Below, piece by piece: positions 37,337-46,149 of a DNA stretch of 64,000 nucleotides. Where the stretch lies: assembly GCF_018448935.1 (NCBI RefSeq), contig NZ_RCWC01000012.1:1-64000 (forward strand), in the 5' to 3' direction. The position numbers and the translations under genes are program-made. Under the pieces are notes generated by a model. The model was given only the letters and a program-made list of their open reading frames with translations. It was not told the DNA's origin and did no database searches. How positions within the stretch are numbered: the first letter of the stretch is position 1; the number at the start of each line of letters is the position of its first letter. The stretch comes from Photorhabdus noenieputensis. GTDB taxonomy: Bacteria; Pseudomonadota; Gammaproteobacteria; Enterobacterales; Enterobacteriaceae.

Positions 37337-37898
37337 ACGCACGCTCCTATATTTACATACCAAACCAGACTACTACATTTAGTATACTCTATATCCTGTT
37401 AATTACTATGAGTTATTCAACTATATAGACGCAATGATAAAAATCAAGAAAATCACTTATATTTCATATCGATATAAAGATATTACCCATACCATTCACA
37501 TAGAATTAACATTGATAAAAGTAAAAACCAATCATTATCATAACAATGAATCTATTATTGTTTGTCATCAATGACGATTACATTACTTATCTGCAAAAGA
37601 AAAAGTTAATTGATACCTTTTTTCAATATATCATTCTGTATATAACGATAAAATAACAATTATAATTTAAAGATTTTTCACAAATTATTCTCCTTAACGC
37701 ACCTTTCTCTATAACCGGACAATTAATATCATTTTTAATTTGTTTATATTACATCTTTAGTTTCATATAGTTATACTAATTTAATGCGCATAATAATATA
37801 TTTTACAAAAAAACATTATGAAAATAAATACTGTTCACTTCAACCCGTAGCAAAAGAGGGATATACAGGGGCAATAACATTAACCCCTGAGACCTACC
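37337..37898. other. AT-rich intergenic region
   Basis: About 560 bp upstream of the usp cluster, with no gene, repeat or RNA recognised; expected to hold the usp promoter. Confidence 0.4.
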
Positions 37899-38123
37899 TC
37901 ACTGCCGATATAACGCTTTGATTTGCTGAACCGTATTTTCAAATATCTTAGCCTGTTTTTCATCTCCCATTTCTGCAATAACACGTTCCAAATTCAGTAT
38001 AACTTTTCCTGCATGAGCTTGCCCCATAGTTTTAAGAATAGAAGCCAATAGAACTTTCAAACATGTCACCTCTGTTGCCAGAGTTTCAGAATCGGATGAA
38101 GGAATTAAATCAATTTTATTCAT
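37899..38123 (-). CDS. yecF: DUF2594 family protein YecF
   Basis: 74 residues, small helical cytoplasmic protein (CLKVLLASILKTMGQAHAGKVILNLERVI). Matches YecF (DUF2594), which sits next to uvrY in E. coli as well, so the synteny supports the call. Function unknown. Confidence 0.85.
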   Translation of the reverse strand: MNKIDLIPSSDSETLATEVTCLKVLLASILKTMGQAHAGKVILNLERVIAEMGDEKQAKIFENTVQQIKALYRQ

Positions 38124-38557
38124 AGTCGTTACCCGTTTACGTATTAATTACGTTATGAAAATAATAATTATACCACATAATTCATCCCCTATTTTTATAC
38201 ATTTTCCAAATAGATCTACGCAAAAAGACGTTAAATTGTTGTTAAAACCATTTATTTTATAAATATTTATTTAGTTATTAATTTCATCATAATCAGAATA
38301 TACAGAGTGTTCTTGTTGAAAATAAATAATACTTGCTATCGCATAAAATAATTCTCTTTTGTCTTTGGAAGAGATAAGTATAATATTCACATTCCTGATG
38401 AACTTTTAGGATAATTTATCTATTCTATTGTTTTATATAATCTTTACTAAAAGTCAAAAAATAGGCAGTTGAAGTTAACTTTTCTGAAACAAATTCAATA
38501 CACAAGCAATATCAATGAAGCTCATGTATGAGCATAGAGCCAGTTGGAGACACTTTT
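38124..38557. other. yecF-uvrY divergent intergenic region
   Basis: About 430 bp of AT-rich DNA that must carry the divergent promoters. I see no certain promoter, SdiA-type operator or RNA gene. Confidence 0.4.
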
Positions 38558-39223
38558 TTGATAAATGTTTTGTTAGTCGATGATCATGAGCTGATCAGAG
38601 TTGGTGTAAAGCGTATTCTTGATGACGTAAAAGGGATAACAGTGATAGGAGAAGCCAATTGTGGTGAAGATGCGATAAAGTGGTGCCGGGCTAATAAAGC
38701 AGATATCGTGCTAATGGATATGTGCATGCCAGGTATTGGCGGCCTGGAGGCCACAAAAAGAATCCTGCGTTACTGTCCAGATGTCCGTGTCATCATGTTG
38801 ACTATCTATACTGAAAATCCTTTGCCAATGAAGGTGATGCAGGCTGGTGCCAGAGGATATCTCAGTAAAGCCTCGACCCCTCAGGACATGGTTAATGCAA
38901 TTCGTGCGGTTAATGCCGGTCAACGCTATATCGCCCCCGATATTGCTCAACAGATGGCCCTTAGCCAGATTAGCCCACAGAAAGACAATCCATTAAGTTG
39001 TCTATCTGATCGTGAATTACAGATTATGTTGATGATCACGAAAGGACAAAAGGTGAGTGATATCTCTGAACAACTTAATCTTAGCCCAAAAACCGTCAAT
39101 AGCTATCGCTATCGGATGTTTAGTAAACTAAATATCAGCGGTGATGTAGAATTAACACATATGGCAATACGTTATGGGCTATTCGACACAGAGAGTCTAT
39201 TAAATAGTGACGGAACAATTTGA
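38558..39223 (+). CDS. uvrY: Response regulator UvrY (GacA family)
   Basis: 221 residues from a TTG start at 38558. TTGGAGA lies 7 bases upstream and the product then begins [14 protein letters not shown], like the enterobacterial protein. An ATG at 38528 would add ten residues with no ribosome site. Receiver domain: DDHE, phospho-acceptor Asp in [10 protein letters not shown], Lys in GYLSKAS. C-terminal LuxR-type helix-turn-helix [43 protein letters not shown]. Phosphorylated by BarA, it activates CsrB/C-type small RNAs that titrate CsrA, a switch linked to virulence and secondary metabolism. Overlaps uvrC by 17 bases. Confidence 0.93.
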   Translation: MINVLLVDDHELIRVGVKRILDDVKGITVIGEANCGEDAIKWCRANKADIVLMDMCMPGIGGLEATKRILRYCPDVRVIMLTIYTENPLPMKVMQAGARGYLSKASTPQDMVNAIRAVNAGQRYIAPDIAQQMALSQISPQKDNPLSCLSDRELQIMLMITKGQKVSDISEQLNLSPKTVNSYRYRMFSKLNISGDVELTHMAIRYGLFDTESLLNSDGTI

Positions 39224-41039
39224 TTCAAAAACATTTTTACAAACAGTAACCAGTCAGCCCGGTGTTTATCGTATGTATGACACCTCAGGTACGGTTATTT
39301 ATGTCGGTAAAGCCAAGGATTTAAAAAAGCGGCTTGCCAGTTACTTTCGTGCACAGGTTACCAGTCGTAAAACCGAATCTCTGGTTAAAAATATTGTTCA
39401 AATAGATGTTACTGTCACGCATACCGAAACAGAAGCACTGCTGCTGGAGCATAATTACATTAAGCTTTATCAGCCCCGATATAACGTTTTACTGCGAGAT
39501 GATAAATCCTATCCTTACATTTTCCTCAGCGCAGATAAACACCCTCGGCTGGCAATGCATCGGGGAGCTAAACATTTTAAAGGTGAATATTTCGGCCCAT
39601 TTCCAAACGCCCATGCAGTACGAGAATCATTAATCTTACTGCAAAAACTTTTCCCTATCCGGCAATGTGAGGATAGTGTCTACCGCAATCGCTCGCGGCC
39701 ATGCCTGCAATATCAAATTGGCCGCTGCCTTGGGCCTTGCGTTAAAGAATTGGTAAGTGAAGACGAATATCAACAACAAGTTGATTATATTCGTCTGTTC
39801 CTTTCAGGCAAAGATCAGCAAGTTTTGACCAGATTAATTAACCGCATGGAACAAGCTAGCCAGCAATTGAAATTTGAAGATGCAGCAAGATACCGTGATC
39901 AAATCCAGGCCGTTCGTCAGGTCACTGAAAGGCAATTTGTTTCAGGAACAGACGATGACCTGGATGTTATTAGTGTTGCCTTTGAAGCGGGCATGGCTTG
40001 TCTACACGTACTGTTTATACGTCAGGGCAAAGTACTGGGTAGTCGGAGTTACTACCCTAAAGTCCCGACTGGAACAAAACTTGATGAGATTGTACAAACA
40101 TTCCTTGGCCAATTTTATTTACAGGGCAGCCAAAATCGGACTTTGCCCTCAGAAATTTTGCTGGATTTTACTCTGCCAGAGAAAGACATTTTGTCTGATT
40201 CTTTATCTGAAATATCCGGGCGAAAAATTCATATTCAAACCCGTCCCCGTGGAGACAAAGCCCGTTATCTGAAACTTGCTCGCACAAATGCAACAACTGC
40301 ACTAACTACCCGCTTATCGCAACAATCAACTATTCACCAAAGATTAGACTCTCTCGCCGAATTAGTTAAGTTAGCAAAAATTCAGAGAATGGAATGTTTT
40401 GACATTAGCCACACTATGGGAGAACAAACCGTTGCATCCTGTGTCGTTTTTGATAGCAATGGCCCACTACGTTCTGAATATCGGCGCTATAATATCAGTG
40501 GTATTACTCCCGGTGATGATTACGCGGCCATGAATCAAGTATTACGCCGTCGATATGGGAAAGCATTAGATGAGTCAAAAATTCCTGACATTATTTTCAT
40601 CGATGGCGGTAAAGGGCAATTAGCTCAGGCAATAGATGTCTTTCAGTCTCTTGATGTTGAATGGGATAAAACGCGCCCTCAATTGATAGGTGTTGCCAAA
40701 GGCAGTGATCGCAAAGCCGGGCTTGAAACACTATTTTTCGCGACGGAGGATAAAGGTATCGCATTACCGCCGGACTCCCCTGCCCTGCATGTGATTCAGC
40801 ATATTCGTGACGAATCACATAATCATGCAATAACCGGGCACCGCCAACGTAGAGCTAAAGTTAGAAACACCAGTACACTAGAATCTATTGAAGGCGTTGG
40901 GCCCAAACGCCGACAAATGTTACTGAAATACATGGGAGGTTTGCAGCCTTTACGCAACGCAAGTGTCGAAGAGATCGCAAAAGTACCGACTATTTCCTAT
41001 GCATTAGCAGAAAAAATTTATAATGCATTGAAACACTAA
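39207..41039 (+). CDS. uvrC: Excinuclease ABC subunit C
   Basis: 610 residues from a GTG at 39207 inside the end of uvrY. N-terminal GIY-YIG nuclease (GVYRMYD...[13 protein letters not shown]), a UVR domain (about 204-240, [24 protein letters not shown]), an RNase H-like C-terminal nuclease ([27 protein letters not shown]) and paired helix-hairpin-helix motifs ([23 protein letters not shown]). It makes both incisions in nucleotide-excision repair with UvrB. Complete and close to E. coli UvrC; the uvrY-uvrC-pgsA order is the enterobacterial one. Confidence 0.98.
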   Translation: MTEQFDSKTFLQTVTSQPGVYRMYDTSGTVIYVGKAKDLKKRLASYFRAQVTSRKTESLVKNIVQIDVTVTHTETEALLLEHNYIKLYQPRYNVLLRDDKSYPYIFLSADKHPRLAMHRGAKHFKGEYFGPFPNAHAVRESLILLQKLFPIRQCEDSVYRNRSRPCLQYQIGRCLGPCVKELVSEDEYQQQVDYIRLFLSGKDQQVLTRLINRMEQASQQLKFEDAARYRDQIQAVRQVTERQFVSGTDDDLDVISVAFEAGMACLHVLFIRQGKVLGSRSYYPKVPTGTKLDEIVQTFLGQFYLQGSQNRTLPSEILLDFTLPEKDILSDSLSEISGRKIHIQTRPRGDKARYLKLARTNATTALTTRLSQQSTIHQRLDSLAELVKLAKIQRMECFDISHTMGEQTVASCVVFDSNGPLRSEYRRYNISGITPGDDYAAMNQVLRRRYGKALDESKIPDIIFIDGGKGQLAQAIDVFQSLDVEWDKTRPQLIGVAKGSDRKAGLETLFFATEDKGIALPPDSPALHVIQHIRDESHNHAITGHRQRRAKVRNTSTLESIEGVGPKRRQMLLKYMGGLQPLRNASVEEIAKVPTISYALAEKIYNALKH

Positions 41040-41096
41040 GTACATTGATGCACCATACTTATAAATTCCACTATAGCCAGATAGTTAAGAAGCACT

Positions 41097-41645
41097 ATGC
41101 AATTAAATATACCAACATGGCTCACTCTATTTCGTATCGTCCTGATCCCATTTTTTGTCTTGGCATTCTATTTGCCATTCACATGGGCACCGATGGTTTG
41201 TGCCATAATCTTTATTGTCGCTGCGGCGACAGATTGGTTTGACGGTTTTCTCGCCCGCCTTTGGAAACAGACAACTCGCTTTGGCGCATTTCTTGATCCT
41301 GTCGCGGACAAAATCATGGTTGCTGCCGCATTAGTTTTAGTTTCCGAGCATTATCACACATGGTGGATAACCCTCCCCGCAGCAACCATGATAGCGCGTG
41401 AAATTATCATCTCTTCTCTCAGAGAATGGATGGCTGAATTAGGCAAACGCAGTAGTGTTGCTGTTTCCTGGATGGGTAAGGTAAAAACGACAGCGCAAAT
41501 GGCGGCGTTAGTTGCTTTATTATGGCGACCTAATTTTGAATTCGAATTAGGTGGATTCATATTACTTTATATTGCTACGGTGATGACATTTTGGTCAATG
41601 TTTCAGTATTTAAACGCGGCCTGGTCTGATTTGCGTGAAGCTTGA
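41097..41645 (+). CDS. pgsA: CDP-diacylglycerol--glycerol-3-phosphate 3-phosphatidyltransferase
   Basis: 182 residues, four hydrophobic helices. The CDP-alcohol phosphotransferase motif is intact: [27 protein letters not shown] (DGxxAR...GxxxDxxxD). Makes phosphatidylglycerophosphate, the committed step to phosphatidylglycerol and cardiolipin, in the inner membrane. Follows uvrC by 57 bp and precedes the tRNA cluster as in E. coli. Confidence 0.97.
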   Translation: MQLNIPTWLTLFRIVLIPFFVLAFYLPFTWAPMVCAIIFIVAAATDWFDGFLARLWKQTTRFGAFLDPVADKIMVAAALVLVSEHYHTWWITLPAATMIAREIIISSLREWMAELGKRSSVAVSWMGKVKTTAQMAALVALLWRPNFEFELGGFILLYIATVMTFWSMFQYLNAAWSDLREA

Positions 41646-41789
41646 TCGAAATGACGTAAAAACCATCGAACAAGCACAGCGTAACAATAATTGTGTTGAC
41701 TCAATACGTGAAGTAAGTAGAATGCAACGCATCGAACGGCACATGAGATTTACGAAAACAAATAAGTAAATCAGCCAGTTCAAAACGGT

Positions 41790-41865
<76 letters not shown>

Positions 41866-41905
41866 AGTTACTAGTTAGAAAGATGGTTAGTAGCTGAATA
41901 TGGTT

Positions 41906-41957
41906 AGTAACTGAATTTAGTAACTGAATTTAGTAACTGAACTTAGTAACTGAATAT
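41906..41957 (+). repeat. Four tandem 13-bp repeats between tRNA genes
   Basis: AGTAACTGAATTT occurs four times head to tail with drift in the last two copies, filling most of the 97-bp spacer between tRNA-Gly and tRNA-Cys. Confidence 0.85.
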
Positions 41958-41962
41958 AGAAA

Positions 41963-42036
41963 GGCGCGTTGGCAGAGTGGCCATGCAGCGGATTGCAAAT
42001 CCGTCAACCTCGGTTCGACTCCGGGACGCGCCTCCA
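41963..42036 (+). tRNA. cysT: tRNA-Cys (GCA)
   Basis: 74 bases with encoded CCA; acceptor GGCGCGT/ACGCGCC, anticodon loop TTGCAAA (GCA), T-loop GTTCGACTC. Confidence 0.97.
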
Positions 42037-42042
42037 AATTCA

Positions 42043-42129
42043 GCCCAGGTGGTGAAATCGGTAGACACAAGGGATTTAAAATCCCTCGGCTGTAAGGCTG
42101 TGCGGGTTCAAGTCCCGCCCTGGGCACCA
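42043..42129 (+). tRNA. leuZ: tRNA-Leu (UAA)
   Basis: 87 bases with encoded CCA; acceptor GCCCAGG/CCTGGGC, anticodon stem AGGGA/TCCCT with TAA anticodon, long variable arm CGGCTGTAAGGCTGTG, T-loop GTTCAAGTC. Six bases after tRNA-Cys. A common integration target for mobile DNA. Confidence 0.97.
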
Positions 42130-42172
42130 AATAAAATTTACTGATAAAACAGTGAGTTAGGAAAAAGAAAAG

Positions 42173-42194
42173 GCCACCGCAAGGTGGCTTTTTT
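42173..42194 (+). terminator. Terminator of the tRNA operon
   Basis: GCCACC-GCAA-GGTGGC followed by six T residues. The same 18-bp hairpin, without the T-run, recurs at 42831-42849. Confidence 0.85.
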
Positions 42195-42396
42195 GCATGT
42201 CGAGATGGCATGAAAATTGAGAAGTGGCGGCAAAATGGCGGCACTGTGTAAATATACATTATCTATTTCAGGCAATCTCTTCCCCCTCAAAACATCATCA
42301 GAAAAATATTTTTCATATAAAAAAGTTAAGTAATGATTGCTACACATTACTGTGAAACCTATTTATTGGCTTATTGGCAAAGTTAGCAGAAAATTA

Positions 42397-42793
42397 TTAT
42401 CTTTTTATATAATTCATGAGCTTTTTTAGGAACGATTTTTTTATTTCAGGTTGATTTGACTTAGCCAATGACGGATTTTCTAAATCCGTTGGAAGTAAGT
42501 ACAGACGCTCATCGTCATCAACAACTTTTGCATTAAGTTTTTCGGCTATCTGTAACATCTTACAATATAGAGCTGTATCGGGGTGTTTCATGTATGTTCC
42601 CATCAGACCAATTCAGCCACGGTTCTTCATAAACGCTTTTCCCTGTCCATCCAGCATGAAACTGACCATTTCTTTCATCAATGAATAATTCGTCATCTTC
42701 AGCAACTAATGCGAGCCACTCATCGCTACTAATCTGGCAATCTTCATTCATTGAGAAGCATTCAGCTCTTGTTATATGAAGCTCCCACCCCAT
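42397..42793 (-). pseudogene. Frameshifted small gene (immunity-like/DUF family)
   Basis: Two overlapping minus-strand frames, 42560-42793 (MGWELHITRAECFSMNEDCQISSDEWLALVAEDDELF...PWLNWSDGNIH) and 42397-42603 (KHPDTALYCKMLQIAEKLNAKVVDDDERLYLLPTDLE), read as one continuous protein of the MGWELHITRA... family if a one-base shift is placed near 42590-42600. That family is common as small stand-alone proteins beside toxin or phage genes in Gammaproteobacteria, with unknown or immunity-like roles. Each half is well conserved, so the shift is recent, or a sequencing error. A natural programmed shift is unlikely as no slippery heptamer is visible. Confidence 0.7.
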
Positions 42794-42826
42794 AATTACT
42801 CCTTAATTATTTGAACAATACAGCAG

Positions 42827-42849
42827 TAAAAGGCCACCGCAAGGTGGCT
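42827..42849 (-). repeat. Second copy of the tRNA-operon hairpin
   Basis: AAAGGCCACCGCAAGGTGGCT duplicates the core of the 42173 terminator 658 bp away in the same orientation, bounding the frameshifted gene. It may be a relict duplication from an insertion next to tRNA-Leu, or an independent terminator of the upstream fibre gene. Confidence 0.5.
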
Positions 42850-42941
42850 CAGACCGCTGACAAACTACATTTAAAATAACGAGGGTTGTTTCTTTTTTCG
42901 TGATAGAAATCACTATTTACTATATCCTTTCATTATACTTT

Positions 42942-44426
42942 TTACCTCGGCTGTTCTGGCCATTCAATATCGGAAGCCAGCGAAATATTTACTCTATTGA
43001 GCATTATCCTGTATTTTTTCCATTCCAACAGAGCAATTTTCTCTGCTTCGGTAGCGATATCTAAATCAACAGCATCTTGCAGTAATGCAATGGATTTATT
43101 CGCGTGTCGCAACAAAGCCATACGCTGCCGCTCCGCTTGCTCAATCTGATCTGCTTTTAGAGCGACATTATCAGTGACCCATTGTGTGCCATCCCACTTA
43201 TCAAAATCAGTGGTAGGTTGCTTAAAGGTCAGAGTTTCAGGTAATTCACCCAGTTCAGTAATTTCCTGTTGAGTTCGTGTTAACGTATCGTAAGCGATTT
43301 CTCCGCGATAATCAGGTACTATTTCCCAACGCTTACCGTCTTCACTGCGACAAATAGCCACACCATCAGAATCGGGAAAGTCTGGTGCATCTAAATAAGA
43401 ATGCGCTGACAAACTGACGCCCAACATGACATATTCGATATCAGAATTAGTAAATTCTCGTGTAATTTGATTCGTGTGATAAACTTTTATCCAGCCAGAT
43501 TGAATTGCTAATCCGTCTTCACCCAATACGGCTGCTTCATGTTGCTCTAAAAAGTTTTTTTGTTCTGTCATTACGCTGCATGCTGCTGCTCTCACTATAT
43601 AGTTAAATGCGACATTGCGGGGCCTTGATACCCCTATAAATGCGGAATTGGCAATCCAGTCTGCCTGAGCTTTACAATATACAGCTTTTACCGAAGTATT
43701 GTTATTTTGGGGCATATCCCACTGCAATTTTGTGCGCTCATTGCGTGAAGGGGTAATAATAAAATTACCAGCCCGATCAACATTCTGTACCAAATAAGCT
43801 CCTTCCTGCCACGATAATATTGAACGAGATGGATCCACATTTCTACCACTATCCCAGCCACGGATAAATTCTCCCCTTAAATCGGGCAATCTGCCATCAG
43901 GATAAGCTTCTGCTAACTTTGGGTACTGCAATTTATTGAAAAATGCACCATTACAAACAAGGTAGTTGATAGGTGGATAGGGTAACGGCCACGGAATGGG
44001 GGAACCCACAGGTATATTAATTTCTTCACGTAACGAACTTATTATTTCCTGAGCAAGCTTTTGTGTAACCGCCAATGTATTACTATTACCAATCACATTT
44101 GTAAGCTGAACAATACCTTTCTGTGTTAATGAAGCATCGGGAACCTTTGTTGTCATTTTTTGTTCTAGCGCTCCATTTAATTGGGCGTTGAGTTTTTCTA
44201 TATTTCCATCATCCAGCACATCATTGTCAGAGTGTGTGGCGATAAAATTAGCGACTACAGAGGATATCGTAGACGACTGACGTAATACCTTATTTAGCAT
44301 ATCAGTGGTAATACCATCTTGTGGAAACCCAGTCTGCAAATTCTGATTTTCTTCATATTTTTCTTGGCTAATTACATTAGCATTATTGCCAATAGAAAAA
44401 GCCTTAAAATCATTTTTTTGATTCAT
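42942..44426 (-). CDS. Fusion of tail-fibre and tail-fibre assembly proteins
   Basis: 494 residues in one frame. Residues 1-130 are the shared fibre N-terminus (MNQKNDFKAFSIGNNANVISQEKYE ... DASLTQKGIVQLTNVIGNSNTLAVTQKLAQEI). Residues about 140-200 are a tail-collar domain (VGSPIPWPLPYPPINYLVCNGAFF, GRLPDLRGEFIRGWDSGR), closing with SRPRNVAFNYIVRA. Where the 33601 fibre stops, this one reads on through AACSVMTEQKNFLEQ into a full assembly-protein sequence (ESAAVLGEDGLAIQSGWIKVYHTNQ-type block to WKKYRIMLNRVNISLASDIEWPEQPR). The usual two-gene pair has thus become a single polypeptide. Whether it works, or the internal ATG is used for a separate assembly protein, cannot be told. Confidence 0.8.
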   Translation of the reverse strand: MNQKNDFKAFSIGNNANVISQEKYEENQNLQTGFPQDGITTDMLNKVLRQSSTISSVVANFIATHSDNDVLDDGNIEKLNAQLNGALEQKMTTKVPDASLTQKGIVQLTNVIGNSNTLAVTQKLAQEIISSLREEINIPVGSPIPWPLPYPPINYLVCNGAFFNKLQYPKLAEAYPDGRLPDLRGEFIRGWDSGRNVDPSRSILSWQEGAYLVQNVDRAGNFIITPSRNERTKLQWDMPQNNNTSVKAVYCKAQADWIANSAFIGVSRPRNVAFNYIVRAAACSVMTEQKNFLEQHEAAVLGEDGLAIQSGWIKVYHTNQITREFTNSDIEYVMLGVSLSAHSYLDAPDFPDSDGVAICRSEDGKRWEIVPDYRGEIAYDTLTRTQQEITELGELPETLTFKQPTTDFDKWDGTQWVTDNVALKADQIEQAERQRMALLRHANKSIALLQDAVDLDIATEAEKIALLEWKKYRIMLNRVNISLASDIEWPEQPR

Positions 44427-44655
44427 GCATTTACTCCTTAAGTAAAATAATATTTTTTATAATCAACACATTTAATTATTGTAAAAACAATCCGACTGTA
44501 ATTTATTAAAATTAAAGTCTAGTTCAGAAAGAAGAGCAATACAGCATTCCTATTTATTAGGAGACTGACCGTTTTTATATAATTGTAAGCAATAGGCAAT
44601 TAAATATCTTAGATTCAAAAATATATCCAAACCATTTATATTTAATATCTGGGAA

Positions 44656-44755
44656 CTATTCTTCTCTTATTCCTTCTATCTCCTCTTTCAACTCCTTATG
44701 TTTTAAATTCCAAACTAAATCTCCCAGCATTTGGACACGAACATCTAAACGACAA
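44656..44755 (-). pseudogene. 3' remnant of a tail-fibre gene
   Basis: Minus-strand translation gives CRLDVRVQMLGDLVWNLKHKELKEEIEGIREE then stop, matching the C-terminus of the 31420-32715 fibre (CRLDIRVQMPEDSLWNLKRKKLQKEMES). Everything upstream is gone; the remnant abuts the truncated DUF2569 gene at about 44755. Confidence 0.75.
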
Positions 44756-45129
44756 TGTTGACTCTGTTGACCATATTTCTTCTCGGAAAAACTATCAATA
44801 CAACACCTCAATTCTATAACTCATTGCCTGATCATTGGCAGCTCTTAATAATATTTGAAATTACCCCTAATGCATTATTATCCTTGCTAACTATTATCAC
44901 TGTTATTTTCTTTTTAAAAAAATCAAAGAAAGCCCCTCGTTTATGTGTATTGTTCTACTTATCAAACTCCATCATCCAAGGTATTACTGTTTTTTTAATA
45001 GTTAATGTACTGTCACTACCAATAAGCTATGACAACATATTACCCTCTCTGCGGCCTATAATTACTACTGCTATATGGGTACCTTATTTCATGGTGTCAA
45101 TTAGAGTTAAAAGAACTTTTGTGAACTAA
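44755..45129 (+). pseudogene. N-terminally truncated DUF2569-type membrane protein
   Basis: 124 residues, three or four hydrophobic helices. The C-terminal PSLRPIITTAIWVPYFMVSIRVKRTFVN is the DUF2569 signature end. The family's N-terminal GIGGWLLLPALGL-type start is absent: the open frame begins right at the junction with the fibre remnant. There is no ribosome site. Probably a broken gene, although the remaining helices are intact. Confidence 0.6.
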
Positions 45130-45438
45130 TCAACTCTCTCCCCTATCCTTGCAACCACAGAATCTTTGCCCTGTGGTTACAATTTACTCTCTTCTATTTG
45201 CCGTATTATCTTCTTGAAGGTGATATATAGACTTTTTTGTCCCACTGGTGAACTACTCAATCCCTAATGCTTAGCATTTTGGCTAACGCTGGTATGCCGC
45301 CAACTTCTTTTATTGCTATATCCAGTATGTTCATAAAGGTTTTATTTTTTTACTAATAACAAACAAAATACAATAAACACTTTAAAAATAAAGTTTTGCT
45401 TGCTATAAAAATAAAAGCCTCGCTTGTATATTTAAGGC
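45130..45438. other. Intergenic region upstream of the repressor
   Basis: About 310 bp. Expected to hold the repressor promoter and operators; I could not define symmetric operators with confidence. Confidence 0.4.
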
Positions 45439-46140
45439 ATGAAAACAATGCACGAAAGAATCAAGCAAGCTCGGCTTGCAAAAAAACTAACTCAAGCTGA
45501 ACTAGCAGATATGCTTGGGGTTACTCCACAGTCTGTGCAACAGTGGGAATCAAGCACAGAACCAAGAAAATCAAGGCTAACAACATTAGCATCTATCCTT
45601 GACGCTGATGTGAACTGGCTTTTATTTGGCGAAACACCCAAAAAGGGTGAGAGCCAAGTTCCACCTGAGAGCGAGTGGACAACTATTACGCAATGGGACA
45701 GTAACATGCCACTAGACTGCAATGAGGTGAAGGTACCGTTCTTAAAGGATATTGAATTCGCGTGCGGCAATGGTGGATGTATTGATGCAGATTATAGCAG
45801 CTTTAAGTTAAGATTTTCTAAAGCAACATTAAGCAGGATTGGCGCACCAACTGACGGCTCTACAATTGTTTGTTTTCCTGCTAAGGGCGACAGCATGGAG
45901 CCAGTTATCCCAGATGGAACAGCAATAGCAGTAGATATCTCTAATAAGAAAATTATTGATGGAAAAGTGTATGCAATTGAACAGGATGGGTTAAAGCGTC
46001 TTAAATGTCTTTACAGACGCCCGAGAGGGAAATTACTTATCAGAAGTTATAACCGTGATGAATACGAAGATGAAGTTGCAGATGAAGATCAAGTGAACAT
46101 CATTGGGAGAATGTTCTGGTATTCCGTTTTAGATTACTAA
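45439..46140 (+). CDS. LexA/CI-type phage repressor (XRE HTH + S24 peptidase)
   Basis: 233 residues. N-terminal XRE helix-turn-helix (LTQAELADMLGVTPQSVQQWESS, about 17-40). C-terminal S24 self-cleavage domain with catalytic Ser in AKGDSMEPVIPDG and Lys in IIDGKVYAIEQDGLKRL. The scissile region is around FACGNGG (Cys-Gly instead of Ala-Gly). This is a CI/C2-like repressor inactivated by RecA during SOS. No lysis or replication genes are near, so it is an orphan prophage remnant or controls the next gene, only 9 bp downstream. Confidence 0.9.
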   Translation: MKTMHERIKQARLAKKLTQAELADMLGVTPQSVQQWESSTEPRKSRLTTLASILDADVNWLLFGETPKKGESQVPPESEWTTITQWDSNMPLDCNEVKVPFLKDIEFACGNGGCIDADYSSFKLRFSKATLSRIGAPTDGSTIVCFPAKGDSMEPVIPDGTAIAVDISNKKIIDGKVYAIEQDGLKRLKCLYRRPRGKLLIRSYNRDEYEDEVADEDQVNIIGRMFWYSVLDY

Positions 46141-46149
46141 GGTTATGGA

